Shown in pieces: positions 1 to 7,357 of a stretch of DNA of 19,954 nucleotides. Source of the DNA: Parvibaculum sp964560165 (lineage in GTDB: Bacteria > Pseudomonadota > Alphaproteobacteria > Parvibaculales > Parvibaculaceae); assembly GCA_964560165.1 (NCBI GenBank), contig CAZLLB010000036.1, positions 1-19,954 of the forward strand, given 5' to 3'. How positions within the stretch are numbered: the stretch's first letter is position 1; each line of letters opens with the position of its first letter. The position numbers and the translations under genes were made by a program. Below the pieces are notes generated by a model that made no database searches, was not told where the DNA came from, and saw only the letters and a list, made by a program, of their open reading frames with translations.

Positions 1-322
1 AGTGGTGATTTCAGGCGGGGTCAATATCTATCCCGCCGAGATCGAGGCTGAGCTTCACAAGATGCCCGGCGTTGCCGATTGCGCGGTCTTCGGCATTCCC
101 GACGAAGAATTCGGCGAACAGCTTTGCGCCATCGTGCAACCGCAAGCGAGCAAGAACATCGACGAAGCCGAAGTGCGGGCATTCCTGCGCGGCAAGGTGG
201 CGAGCTACAAAGTGCCGAGGCGCGTCGAGTTCCGAGCGGAGCTGCCGCGTGAAGATTCGGGCAAGATATTCAAGCGCAAGTTACGGGATCCTTTTTGGGA
301 GGCAGCCGGGCGCGGCATCTAG
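1..322 (+). CDS. Acyl-CoA synthetase (AMP-forming), C-terminal fragment
   Basis: This is the last ~106 codons of a gene whose start lies before the window, so the GTG at position 2 is an internal codon. The fragment is the small mobile C-terminal domain of ANL-superfamily ligases, which convert a carboxylic acid to its CoA thioester through an acyl-adenylate. Visible hallmarks are the hinge-side motif SGGVNIYPAEIE, the segment GVADCAVFGIPDEEFGEQ, and near the end SGKIFKRKLRDPFW, which holds the conserved catalytic lysine of the adenylation step. The ending resembles long-chain or steroid-type acyl-CoA synthetases, but the substrate cannot be told because the binding pocket is outside the window. 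It reads toward marR, ~300 bases away, and is probably transcribed separately. It is distinct from the second ligase at 5508-7148. Confidence 0.9.
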   Translation, partial: VVISGGVNIYPAEIEAELHKMPGVADCAVFGIPDEEFGEQLCAIVQPQASKNIDEAEVRAFLRGKVASYKVPRRVEFRAELPREDSGKIFKRKLRDPFWEAAGRGI

Positions 323-582
323 GGTTAGTAGAATATCCCATAATCCACCGCATGCTGCCTGTACCGCATGCGAGAACTAATCCTCTGATCCCCAAGCATA
401 AAACGGAGAATTGCCGCTCGGAGCGCCCGAGTTGAAGGTGCGCCGCCCTGTCTTTCGGCCTTCCATCTCCAGCGCGGCGCAGTGCCCGTATAACGCCTCC
501 TTGAGCGTGCTGGGCCACGGGGAAGGCCCGTTCCGCTCCAATAAGCAAACCTCTTGCAGGCGGCTTCCTTCAACCTATATGG
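323..582. other. Intergenic region without a convincing gene
   Basis: About 260 bases between the acyl-CoA synthetase stop and the marR operator region. I see no ORF with protein-like composition or a ribosome binding site. Two short stem-loops are visible. The first is CGCATGC (349-355) pairing with GCATGCG (366-372) across a 10-base loop. The second is CTCGG (417-421) pairing with CCGAG (427-431) across AGCGC. Neither is followed by a T run, so neither is a classical intrinsic terminator, though either could stabilise the 3' end of the upstream message. Confidence 0.5.
554..581 (+). promoter_or_regulatory. Candidate promoter of marR
   Basis: TTGCAG (554-559) and TATATG (576-581), separated by 16 bases, resemble sigma-70 type -35 and -10 boxes. 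Transcription would start near 588-590, in the middle of the first palindrome at 583-595, as expected if a repressor blocks initiation there. No other convincing promoter was seen closer to the gene. This is a visual match only. Confidence 0.4.
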
Positions 583-595
583 TAAGCACTGCTTA
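583..595. promoter_or_regulatory. Palindromic operator candidate 1 (MarR type)
   Basis: TAAGCA-C-TGCTTA is a perfect 13-base palindrome (centre 589), lying on the predicted transcription start of the marR-emrAB operon. It shares the 9-base core AGCA-N-TGCT with the second palindrome 32 bases downstream. MarR-family dimers usually bind such short AT/GC-mixed palindromes in their own promoter, so this is probably the autoregulatory site. Confidence 0.6.
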
Positions 596-610
596 TTAGA
601 TGCAGACCCC

Positions 611-631
611 TTAAACAGCAATGCTGTCTAA
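611..631. promoter_or_regulatory. Palindromic operator candidate 2 (MarR type)
   Basis: The core ACAGCA-A-TGCTGT (615-627) is a perfect palindrome centred on 621. Three of the four next outer positions also pair, so 9 of 10 base pairs match over 611-631. It contains the same AGCA-N-TGCT core as operator 1. Its centre is the A of the first possible marR ATG, which favours the ATG at 636 as the true start and leaves this site in the leader. Confidence 0.55.
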
Positions 632-1160
632 TTTCATGAATGCTCCCATTCGCACCCGCACCAAGTCCGGCTGGGACGTCGGTTTTTTGATCGGCGATGC
701 CTCGCGCATGCTGCGGCGCATTTTCAATGAGCGGGTTACGCCGCTGGGTTTGACGCAAGCGCAGTGGCGCGCGTTGGTTCATCTCTCGCGCAACGAAGGG
801 CTTAATCAGGTCAGCCTGGCCGAGCTTCTGGAAGTGCAGCCGATTACGGTTGCGCGGCTCATCGACAAGCTGGTGGCTGCTGGCCTAGTCGAGAGACGCC
901 CCGACCCAAATGACCGGCGCGCGCAGCGGCTTTTCCTCACCAATCAGGCTGCACCCGTTCTGGATCATATCTGGGAGATCGCGGACGAAACCTACGACGT
1001 CGTTCTGGCGGGCCTTTCCCAAGCTGAGCGCGAAACGCTGGTCAATCTGCTGACACGCATGAGAGCCAATACGAGCACCCTGTTGCCGGGATCCGGGCCG
1101 TCGCGCCATGGGCAGGCCCAGAGCGCTGCCGCAAGAATCGAAGCCATCAAAAGCAAGTAA
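621..1160 (+). CDS. MarR-family transcriptional regulator
   Basis: A 179-residue (or 174-residue, if translation starts at the ATG at 636) winged-helix regulator. In the longer form the helix-turn-helix is at about residues 65-88 (VSLAELLEVQPITVARLIDK). The beta wing has the family signature DPNDRRAQRLFLT at about 95-107. Flanking helices (20-60 and 110-155) would form the dimer interface. Neither candidate start has a clear Shine-Dalgarno sequence. The gene lies 18 bases upstream of emrA-like and emrB-like genes on the same strand, the classic arrangement in which the repressor is relieved by a pump substrate. The two palindromes at 583-595 and 611-631 are its likely binding sites. The C-terminal ~25 residues are polar and probably disordered. 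The ligand cannot be read from the sequence. Confidence 0.93.
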   Translation: MLSNFMNAPIRTRTKSGWDVGFLIGDASRMLRRIFNERVTPLGLTQAQWRALVHLSRNEGLNQVSLAELLEVQPITVARLIDKLVAAGLVERRPDPNDRRAQRLFLTNQAAPVLDHIWEIADETYDVVLAGLSQAERETLVNLLTRMRANTSTLLPGSGPSRHGQAQSAAARIEAIKSK

Positions 1161-1178
1161 GTAAGAGAGCTCTACCAA

Positions 1179-2264
1179 ATGTCCGTCAACTTCGCTCGTC
1201 TCACCGGCGCGGCACGGCGTCTGTCCAGCGACCGCGCGTCGCTCAGACCTATCCTGATGATCGGTGCACCCCTCATCGTATTGGCCTTGATCGGCTACTA
1301 TTATCTTGTGAGCGGTCGCTATGTGAGCACCGACAATGCCTATGTGAAAGCCGACATGGTTTCGGTCAGCCCTGATGTCGGCGGGCGCATCATTCAGGTT
1401 TATGTCAAACAGAACGAAACCGTTAAGGCGGGCGCTCCGGTCTTTCAGATCGATCCGGAGCCTTACAAGCTCGCGCTCGCCGAAGCGGATGCGCAGCTAC
1501 AGGCGGCGGCGAGTAACGTCAACTCGATGAAGGCGAAGTATCAGATGACGATGGCGCAGGTCGCGCTTGCCAAGTCGAATGTCGAGTTCTACGGGCGCGA
1601 ACTCAAGCGCCAATCGGAATTGGCCAAGGCGCAGTTTGCCAGCCAATCGAAACTCGATACCGCGCGGCATAATTTCGACACCGCCGTTCAACTCGGCGGC
1701 GTTTTGCAGCAGAGCATCGGACAGATCGCGGCAACACTCGACAACAAGCCCGATGCGCCTGTTGAAGAGCATTCGGCCTATTTGCAAGCCAAGGCAACGC
1801 GCGATAACGCGGCGCTCAATCTGCAACGCACAACAGTGCGCGCGCCTTTTAATGGGGTTCTCGGCAAGCAGCCACAAGTCGGTGACAATGTCGCGCCGGG
1901 CGTGCCGGTCGTCAGCATCGTGTCTCAGGACAATGTCTGGGTCGAAGCAAACTTCAAAGAAACCGATCTGACGAATGTGGTGCCCGGCCAGACGGCAACG
2001 CTCAACATCGACACCTATCCCGGCCACCACTGGACGGGCCGCGTTCTCAGCATTTCACAGGCGACAGGCTCTGAATTTTCGATACTGCCGGCACAAAACG
2101 CCACCGGCAACTGGGTGAAAGTCGTGCAGCGCATCCCGGTGCGCATCGCCATTGAGCATCACGCAGGCGATCCAGCAGTGCGGGCCGGTATGAGTGTCGA
2201 AGCAGAGATCGACACGCATTCCGGCAAAACCGCAAGCGCGGGGGCCACGGGCCACGCATCATGA
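1179..2264 (+). CDS. EmrA/HlyD-family membrane fusion protein
   Basis: A 361-residue periplasmic adaptor that would link the inner-membrane exporter encoded next to it to an outer-membrane TolC-type channel. One N-terminal membrane anchor is visible at about residues 25-44, preceded by a basic cytoplasmic stretch (positive-inside). The first half of the lipoyl domain is at about 61-95 (SVSPDVGGRIIQVYVKQNE), and the second half at about 214-250 (TTVRAPFNGVLG). Between them is an alpha-helical hairpin (about 96-210) rich in Ala, Gln and Lys, likely a coiled coil. A beta-barrel domain follows (WVEANFKETDL, about 254-264, then VPGQTATLNIDTY). GAGAG-like purines about 9 bases before the ATG serve as ribosome binding site. 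The stop overlaps the next start in ATGA, indicating translational coupling. No TolC gene is in the window. Confidence 0.94.
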   Translation: MSVNFARLTGAARRLSSDRASLRPILMIGAPLIVLALIGYYYLVSGRYVSTDNAYVKADMVSVSPDVGGRIIQVYVKQNETVKAGAPVFQIDPEPYKLALAEADAQLQAAASNVNSMKAKYQMTMAQVALAKSNVEFYGRELKRQSELAKAQFASQSKLDTARHNFDTAVQLGGVLQQSIGQIAATLDNKPDAPVEEHSAYLQAKATRDNAALNLQRTTVRAPFNGVLGKQPQVGDNVAPGVPVVSIVSQDNVWVEANFKETDLTNVVPGQTATLNIDTYPGHHWTGRVLSISQATGSEFSILPAQNATGNWVKVVQRIPVRIAIEHHAGDPAVRAGMSVEAEIDTHSGKTASAGATGHAS

Positions 2265-3793
2265 CCCCCTCCGTTCAGCGTGGCATCGTCACCGGCTCGA
2301 TCATGCTGGCGACGATCATGCAGACACTGGATTCGACCATCGCAAATGTGGCGCTGCCTCATATGCAAGGCACCATGTCTGCGACGCAGGACCAGATTTC
2401 CTGGGTGCTGACCTCCTATATTATCGCAGCAGCCATTGCGACACCCCTTACCGGCTTTCTCTCGACGCGCTTCGGACGCAAGCGGTTGCTGGCGATTTCG
2501 GTTGTCGGTTTTACTGTGACGTCAATGCTTTGCGGGGCGGCCACGTCGCTTGAGCAGATTGTGCTCTTCCGGCTGGCGCAGGGCGCTTGCGGCGCGGCTT
2601 TTGTGCCACTCAGCCAGGCTATCATGCTCGACACGTATTCGATGGAAATGCGCGGCAAAATGATGGCGCTATGGGGCGTCGGCGTCATGGTCGGGCCGAT
2701 CGTCGGGCCAGCGCTCGGCGGCTGGCTCACCGATAGTTACAGCTGGCGCTGGGTTTTTTATATCAACGTCCCTTTCGGCGCTTTCGCGCTGGCAGGCATA
2801 TTGACCGCACTCCCGGAATCCACCCTCGACAAAGTACGGCGCTTCGACTGGCTCGGTTTTACGTTTCTGAGCCTGGCTATCGGCTCGATGCAATTGATGC
2901 TCGATCGGGGCAACATTAAGGACTGGTTTTCCGCCAATGAAATTCTGATCGAGTTTCTGGTCGCGGCCTTCGCTTTCTATCTCTTTGTCGTCCACTCTCT
3001 CACGACAAAAAAACCCTTCGTCGATCTGCAATTGTTCAAGGATCGAAATCTTCTCGTCGGGCTGACGATGATGTTCATTGTCGGGCTCGTTCTCTATGCG
3101 ACGATGGCACTGATGCCGCCCTACCTCGAGACGCTGATGGGTTATCCCGTGACGACGACGGGGCTTGTGCTGGCACCGCGCGGCATAGGCACGATGGTCG
3201 CCATGATGATTGCCGGACGCATCATCAATCTCGTCGATATGCGCCACCTCATCGCATTCGGGCTCGCCATTTCCACTTTCTCGCTTTGGCAAATGGCACA
3301 GTTCAATCTTAACATCAGTGAACAGACGATTATTTATACCGGCGTTGTTCAGGGCTTTGGCCTTGGCTTTATTTTCGCGCCGCTGACAACGATTTCCTTT
3401 GCGACATTGCCCGCGCATTTGCGGACCGACGGCACGAGCATTTACAGCCTGATGCGCAATGTCGGATCAAGCGTCGGCATTTCCATTGCGATGGCGCTGG
3501 TGGCGAGGCTGACGCAGGTCAATCATGCGGCCTTTGCCGCGCGCGTGGATCCGACCAATCCCATTTTCCGCGCCGGTGCCATGCCGCGGGGTATGGGAAT
3601 AGACACGCCGATGGGACTTGCCATGCTCGATGGTGAAATAACGCGACAGGCGGCGGCCATTGGCTATCTCAATGATTTCCGGCTGATGATGGTGATGACG
3701 GGCATTGTCATTCCGCTTGTCTATCTGATGCGGAATCCGACCTTAACGCCCGAGGAGCAAGTCGAGGCGGCACAACACGCCGTCATAGACTGA
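2261..3793 (+). CDS. EmrB/QacA-type MFS drug:H+ antiporter (DHA2, 14 helices)
   Basis: A 510-residue inner-membrane exporter of the DHA2 branch of the major facilitator superfamily, expected to use the proton gradient to expel lipophilic or toxic compounds through the EmrA-like adaptor. Visible family motifs are motif D1 (LDSTIANVALP, residues 23-33), motif A between helices 2 and 3 (GFLSTRFGRKR, 65-75) and the antiporter motif C (GVGVMVGPIVGPALGGWL, about 139-156). Length and hydrophobic pattern fit 14 transmembrane segments. Its ATG overlaps the adaptor's stop by four bases. The closest named relatives are EmrB-like pumps, but substrate cannot be inferred, so I do not assign a symbol. The long ORF antisense to it (2669-3418) is a shadow. 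Confidence 0.94.
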   Translation: MTPSVQRGIVTGSIMLATIMQTLDSTIANVALPHMQGTMSATQDQISWVLTSYIIAAAIATPLTGFLSTRFGRKRLLAISVVGFTVTSMLCGAATSLEQIVLFRLAQGACGAAFVPLSQAIMLDTYSMEMRGKMMALWGVGVMVGPIVGPALGGWLTDSYSWRWVFYINVPFGAFALAGILTALPESTLDKVRRFDWLGFTFLSLAIGSMQLMLDRGNIKDWFSANEILIEFLVAAFAFYLFVVHSLTTKKPFVDLQLFKDRNLLVGLTMMFIVGLVLYATMALMPPYLETLMGYPVTTTGLVLAPRGIGTMVAMMIAGRIINLVDMRHLIAFGLAISTFSLWQMAQFNLNISEQTIIYTGVVQGFGLGFIFAPLTTISFATLPAHLRTDGTSIYSLMRNVGSSVGISIAMALVARLTQVNHAAFAARVDPTNPIFRAGAMPRGMGIDTPMGLAMLDGEITRQAAAIGYLNDFRLMMVMTGIVIPLVYLMRNPTLTPEEQVEAAQHAVID

Positions 3794-3800
3794 CGTGCCG

Positions 3801-3825
3801 GGCTTTGACATGCTGGCGAAAAGCC
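3801..3825 (+). other. Stem-loop between emrB-like gene and hydrolase gene
   Basis: GGCTTT (3801-3806) can pair with AAAGCC (3820-3825) across a 13-base loop. It lies in the 51-base gap between the exporter and the hydrolase and has no following T run. It could reduce expression of, or mark a processing point before, the last gene of the operon. The assignment is weak. Confidence 0.3.
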
Positions 3826-3844
3826 GAATGTGTGAGGAACGTCC

Positions 3845-4729
3845 ATGGCCGTGCAGATACCCTATGTCCGCGAAATCGAGTTCACCTATGAGGATAGCGA
3901 GCAGATTACGCCGCTGATCCGCCGTGTCGTCGCGGACAATCCCTCGGCCTTTACCTACAAGGGCACGGGTACTTACATCATTGGCCACGGAAACGTAGCA
4001 GTGATCGATCCGGGCCCGCTGATGGACAGCCATGTCGAAGCACTGATGCGTGCGCTTGAAGGCGAAACGGTGACGCATATTCTCATCACCCATACGCATA
4101 GTGACCACTCGCCTGCAGCAGCGCCCCTGAAAAAACTCACTGGCGCGAAGACTTATGGCTATGGGCCGCATGGCAGCGGTGGTGGCGAGGAAGACGGCGA
4201 TATGGATTTCGTGCCGGACGTCGAAATACGTCATGGCGATATCATCAAGGGCGACGGCTGGACGGTCGAATGCGTGTTCACGCCCGGCCATACCTCAAAC
4301 CACATTTGTTTTGCGCTGAAGGAAGAGAAAGCGCTCTTCTCAGGCGATCATGTCATGGGCTGGTCAACCAGCATTGTCAGCCCGCCCGATGGCAATATGC
4401 GCGCCTATATGGCCTCGCTGCGTTTGCTACTGGAACGCGATGACGAAATCTACTGGCCGACGCATGGACCGGCGATCCGCGATCCTAAACCTTTCGTGCG
4501 CGCCTTCATCGGGCACCGCGAAGACCGCGAAGCGCAGATCATCACGCAGATCAAGGAAGGCCGCACTCATATCAAGGACATGGTGCCCGTAATATATGCA
4601 GCGGTGGACAAGCGCCTGCACCCGGCGGCGGCGCGTTCGGTCTTCGCGCATGTGCAAGGCATGGTGGAAGACGGTCGCCTCGTGACCGACGGAGCACCGC
4701 GCCTCGATGCGGACTACAGATTGGCTTGA
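3845..4729 (+). CDS. Metallo-beta-lactamase-fold hydrolase (LACTB2-like)
   Basis: A 294-residue MBL-fold protein. The metal-binding residues are visible: HTHSDH at 83-88 (H83, H85, D87, H88), H149 in FTPGHTSNH, D168 in FSGDH and H207 in PTHGP, the full dinuclear-zinc set. The region after residue ~220 (GHREDREAQI, KDMVPVIYA, HVQGMVEDGRL) matches the small winged-helix C-terminal domain found in LACTB2-type enzymes, which act on nucleic acids or thioesters rather than beta-lactams. There is no signal peptide, so it is cytoplasmic. The ribosome binding site GAGGAA lies about 5 bases before the ATG. It follows the exporter by 51 bases on the same strand and may be part of that operon. The substrate is unknown. 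It converges on the DUF1499 gene with a 4-base gap. Confidence 0.92.
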   Translation: MAVQIPYVREIEFTYEDSEQITPLIRRVVADNPSAFTYKGTGTYIIGHGNVAVIDPGPLMDSHVEALMRALEGETVTHILITHTHSDHSPAAAPLKKLTGAKTYGYGPHGSGGGEEDGDMDFVPDVEIRHGDIIKGDGWTVECVFTPGHTSNHICFALKEEKALFSGDHVMGWSTSIVSPPDGNMRAYMASLRLLLERDDEIYWPTHGPAIRDPKPFVRAFIGHREDREAQIITQIKEGRTHIKDMVPVIYAAVDKRLHPAAARSVFAHVQGMVEDGRLVTDGAPRLDADYRLA

Positions 4730-4733
4730 GCCT

Positions 4734-5486
4734 CTATTTCGCAGCGAGGCCGAGCTTTACCTTCAACGCCGCGAGATAGGTGCGGATGCGCTGAGCATTC
4801 GTGCCCAAATCGCTCATGCCGACGCGCGAGACGGAACGAACGTCCACAACTGTACCGCCGTCTTTTTCGACCACGCGGATTGCGACATCATCCTTGAAGC
4901 GCAGCAGGCTCGTCGTGGCCGTCGCTTCGATGAGGCCAGTTTCGGGTGTAGCCGCTACGATTTCCCAGCCCATATCATGCGCGACGTCACGGGCTGCGTC
5001 GAAGACCTTGCCAGGCTGTTCCTGCAACGAGAGCGGCGCGAGGTCGGGATAAGCCTTGGCCTGAAGCTCGGCGAGGTCTGCTGGCGCGGCGCGGTCGAGC
5101 GGGTTCGGAGAGGCGACACGCAAAGGCACCACGGCGACGAATTGCGGCGGGTTCGCCAGATCCGTCGTGATGTCGTGGATAGGCGGCACGCTACGGCCCT
5201 TCAAGAAGGAAGTCGTGAAGGGCGTGGCGGCAACCAATCCGATGACAAGACCTGCGATGGCGAGGCCCGCGCCCGTCTTCTTGCCGCCGAGCGTTCTCAC
5301 CAGGCCGATAAGCGAGACGATAACCGCCACGATACCAATGGCACCCGCTATGGCGATGCCGAGAATGGCGGTTCTGAAAACCACCAACTCATAACGGTTG
5401 CCGATGATGGCAAGTGCGAGCAATACGAGCGCCAGAACACCGACCCTCATGCCCCAAACCGCCGCGCGCGATTGACCGGCCATCAT
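4734..5486 (-). CDS. DUF1499 membrane protein
   Basis: A protein of 250 residues; the second ATG at 5483 is equally possible and better spaced from the GGGAGG ribosome binding site. Three hydrophobic segments are visible at about residues 10-30, 36-64 and 72-92. From about 98 to the end there is a DUF1499 domain, recognised by its start (VPPIHDITTD) and by FKDDVAIRV and VDVRSVSRVGMSDLG near the end. The soluble domain probably faces the periplasm, but its biochemical function is not established in the family. The gene follows the acyl-CoA ligase by 21 bases and is probably cotranscribed, which hints at a link with lipid or envelope metabolism but does not prove it. Confidence 0.88.
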   Translation of the reverse strand: MMAGQSRAAVWGMRVGVLALVLLALAIIGNRYELVVFRTAILGIAIAGAIGIVAVIVSLIGLVRTLGGKKTGAGLAIAGLVIGLVAATPFTTSFLKGRSVPPIHDITTDLANPPQFVAVVPLRVASPNPLDRAAPADLAELQAKAYPDLAPLSLQEQPGKVFDAARDVAHDMGWEIVAATPETGLIEATATTSLLRFKDDVAIRVVEKDGGTVVDVRSVSRVGMSDLGTNAQRIRTYLAALKVKLGLAAK

Positions 5487-5507
5487 CTGCCTCCCCGTCG
5501 TTTGATG

Positions 5508-7148
5508 TTACTCCGCCGCGTTTGCGGTCGGCAGCTTGTAGTCCTTGAACTGCTCGCGCAGCGTCAATTTCTGAATCTTGCCGGTCGCCGTGTGCGGGAT
5601 TTCGGTGACAAAGACCACGTCGTCCGGCATCCACCACTTGGCAATCTTGCCTTCCATATAGTGCAGGATCTCTTCCTTGGTCGGCTTCTCGCCTTCCTTC
5701 GGCACGACGATCAGCAGCGGGCGCTCATCCCATTTGGGATGTAGGACGCCGATGACTGCCGCTTCGGTAACTTTGGGATGGCCGACGGCCAGGTTTTCGA
5801 TCTCGATCGAGGAAATCCACTCGCCGCCCGATTTGATGACGTCTTTGGCGCGGTCGGTGATCTGCATGTAGCCTTGCTCGTCGATCGTGGCCACGTCGCC
5901 CGTATCGAACCAGCCGTCGGCATCGAGGATATTGCCGCCCTCGCCTTTCAGATAAGCGCCCGCAATTGCAGGGCCGCGCACCATCAGATGCCCGAAAGCC
6001 TTGCCATCGGAGGGAAGCTCCTTGCCGTTGTCGTCGGTGATCTTCATTTCGACCATGAAAATCGCGCGCCCCTGCTTCACCTTGACGTCGATCTGTTTTT
6101 CGAGCGGCAGCTTGTCCATTCCGGCTTTCAGCGCGCCGAGTGTTCCCATCGGCGACATTTCGGTCATGCCCCAAGCATGGAAGACTTTTACGTCATATTT
6201 TTTCTCGAAGATCTCGATCATCGAGCGAGGCGCAGCGGAGCCGCCGATGACTACGCGGTTCAGCGCGGGTAGCGTTGCGCCGGTCTTTTCCAGATATTGC
6301 AGCAGCATGAGCCACACAGTCGGCACGGCGGCCGTCACCGTAACTTCTTCCTTGTCGAGCAGTTCAAAGATGCTGGCGCCGTCCATATTGGCGCCGGGCA
6401 TGACGAGCTTGGCGCCAACGGCTGGTGCCGCAAAGGCCACGCCCCAGGCATTGGCATGGAACATCGGTACAACAGGCAGCATGACGTCCGTCGATTTCAT
6501 GCCGAGCGCGTCGCCGACATTGGCGGCCATCGAATGAAGTACGTTGGAGCGATGCGAATAAAGAACGCCTTTTGGGTTGCCCGTGGTGCCTGAGGTGTAG
6601 CAAAGGCCACAGGCCGAATTTTCATCGACCTTCGCCCATTCGTAATCGCCGTTTTCAGCTTCGACCATTTCCTCATAGCAGAGCACGTTGGCGAGTGTTG
6701 TCGTTGGCATATGCGCGCGATCGGTGAAGATCACATAGGTTTTGACCTTGGGCAGTTTGTCCTGAATGGCTTCGAGAACAGGCACGAAAGTAAGATCGAC
6801 GAAGATCACCTGATCTTCGGCATGATTGGCGATGTAGATGAGTTGCTCGGCAAAAAGGCGAGGGTTCAGCGTGTGGCAGATCGCACCAAGACCCATGATG
6901 CCGTACCAGGCCTCCAGATGGCGCGCCGTGTTCCAGGCCATGGTGGCAACAACGTCGCCTTCCTTGATGCCGAGACGCGCCAGCGCCTGCGCGACCTTAC
7001 GGGCGCGGAGATGAACCTCCTTGTAGGTCGTGCGCGTAATCGGCCCCTCGACCGTCCGCGTGACAATCTCGCGATCCCCATGAAACCGCGCGGCATGGTC
7101 GATAATCGTCGATACGCGCAGCGGCCAATCCTGCATCAAACCCTTCAT
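5508..7148 (-). CDS. Medium/long-chain acyl-CoA ligase (AlkK/DmdB-like)
   Basis: A 546-residue AMP-forming acyl-CoA synthetase that activates a fatty or related carboxylic acid with ATP and CoA. From the start at 7148, the ATP-binding P-loop YTSGTTGNPKG is at 184-194, the motif HAWGMTEMSP at 324-333, the hinge region GWFDTGDVATIDEQGYMQITDRAKD at about 412-436, and the catalytic lysine in ATGKIQKL at about 524. The N-terminus MKGLMQDWPL and overall length match AlkK-type and 3-methylthiopropionyl-CoA (DmdB) ligases. The reading frame is open to 7253, but ATG 7148 has an AGGGGA ribosome binding site 7 bases upstream and the extra 35 residues look unlike the family. Alkane-derived, branched or sulfur-containing acids are possible substrates. 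A divergent promoter region separates it from the amidase. Confidence 0.93.
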   Translation of the reverse strand: MKGLMQDWPLRVSTIIDHAARFHGDREIVTRTVEGPITRTTYKEVHLRARKVAQALARLGIKEGDVVATMAWNTARHLEAWYGIMGLGAICHTLNPRLFAEQLIYIANHAEDQVIFVDLTFVPVLEAIQDKLPKVKTYVIFTDRAHMPTTTLANVLCYEEMVEAENGDYEWAKVDENSACGLCYTSGTTGNPKGVLYSHRSNVLHSMAANVGDALGMKSTDVMLPVVPMFHANAWGVAFAAPAVGAKLVMPGANMDGASIFELLDKEEVTVTAAVPTVWLMLLQYLEKTGATLPALNRVVIGGSAAPRSMIEIFEKKYDVKVFHAWGMTEMSPMGTLGALKAGMDKLPLEKQIDVKVKQGRAIFMVEMKITDDNGKELPSDGKAFGHLMVRGPAIAGAYLKGEGGNILDADGWFDTGDVATIDEQGYMQITDRAKDVIKSGGEWISSIEIENLAVGHPKVTEAAVIGVLHPKWDERPLLIVVPKEGEKPTKEEILHYMEGKIAKWWMPDDVVFVTEIPHTATGKIQKLTLREQFKDYKLPTANAAE

Positions 7149-7169
7149 CGGTCGTCCCCTAAACGAAAT

Positions 7170-7207
7170 GCTCCGCCCTCTGGAGCGGCCCTCTGCAGAC
7201 GCAGAGG
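7170..7207 (-). promoter_or_regulatory. Structured 5' leader of the acyl-CoA ligase mRNA
   Basis: Read on the minus strand, CCTCTGC (7207-7201) pairs with GCAGAGG (7196-7190) across a four-base loop. Immediately after it, GCTCC (7186-7182) pairs with GGAGC (7174-7170). A second CAGAGG copy (7182-7177) sits in the loop of the second hairpin and could pair with the first CCTCTG instead, giving mutually exclusive folds. The ribosome binding site starts ~10 bases downstream. There is no U run, so transcription attenuation is unlikely; an effect on translation or stability is possible. Confidence 0.35.
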
Positions 7208-7226
7208 CCATCTTCAATTTTGCAAT

Positions 7227-7255
7227 AGTGTAATGATTAAGGCCCGGCCTCACAA
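7227..7255 (-). promoter_or_regulatory. Candidate promoter of acyl-CoA ligase operon
   Basis: On the minus strand TTGTGA (7255-7250) and TACACT (7232-7227) are separated by exactly 17 bases and each match four of six consensus positions of a sigma-70 type promoter. The 11-base palindrome AGGCC-C-GGCCT (7240-7250) lies in the spacer and touches the -35 box, so it may be a regulator site. Transcription would start near 7220, giving a leader of about 70 bases. Confidence 0.4.
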
Positions 7256-7357
7256 CTTGGGTAAATTGGACCTTGGTCGGGTGATAATTCTTGCCATTCA
7301 GGCGGTTTGGCCCGGTATTCTCTGCCCAAAGCGAAAAAATGAATTCAGGGAGAGCGC

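Noticed and set aside
349..372. Stem-loop CGCATGC/GCATGCG as an intrinsic terminator for the first gene
   Set aside because: No T run follows and the stem is built of a self-complementary hexamer repeated twice; termination cannot be claimed.
411..599. Short ORF (62 codons) upstream of marR
   Set aside because: No ribosome binding site, it overlaps the operator/promoter region, and its sequence looks random.
2669..3418. Long minus-strand ORF (249 codons) inside the exporter gene
   Set aside because: It is antisense to a clear 14-helix MFS gene; its composition (Arg, Asp, Glu, His rich) is what the complement of a membrane protein gene yields, and it has no domain or ribosome binding site.
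3805..3834. Perfect TTGACA as a -35 box for the MBL-fold hydrolase
   Set aside because: No acceptable -10 box lies 16-18 bases downstream, and the transcript would start inside or after the ribosome binding site.
4707..5744. Plus-strand ORF of 345 codons
   Set aside because: It spans the stop regions of three real genes and is antisense to the DUF1499 and ligase genes; no family resemblance.
7149..7253. N-terminal extension of the acyl-CoA ligase (start at 7253 or 7211)
   Set aside because: The extra residues do not resemble family N-termini, the region contains the promoter and leader hairpins, and ATG 7148 has a well-spaced AGGGGA.
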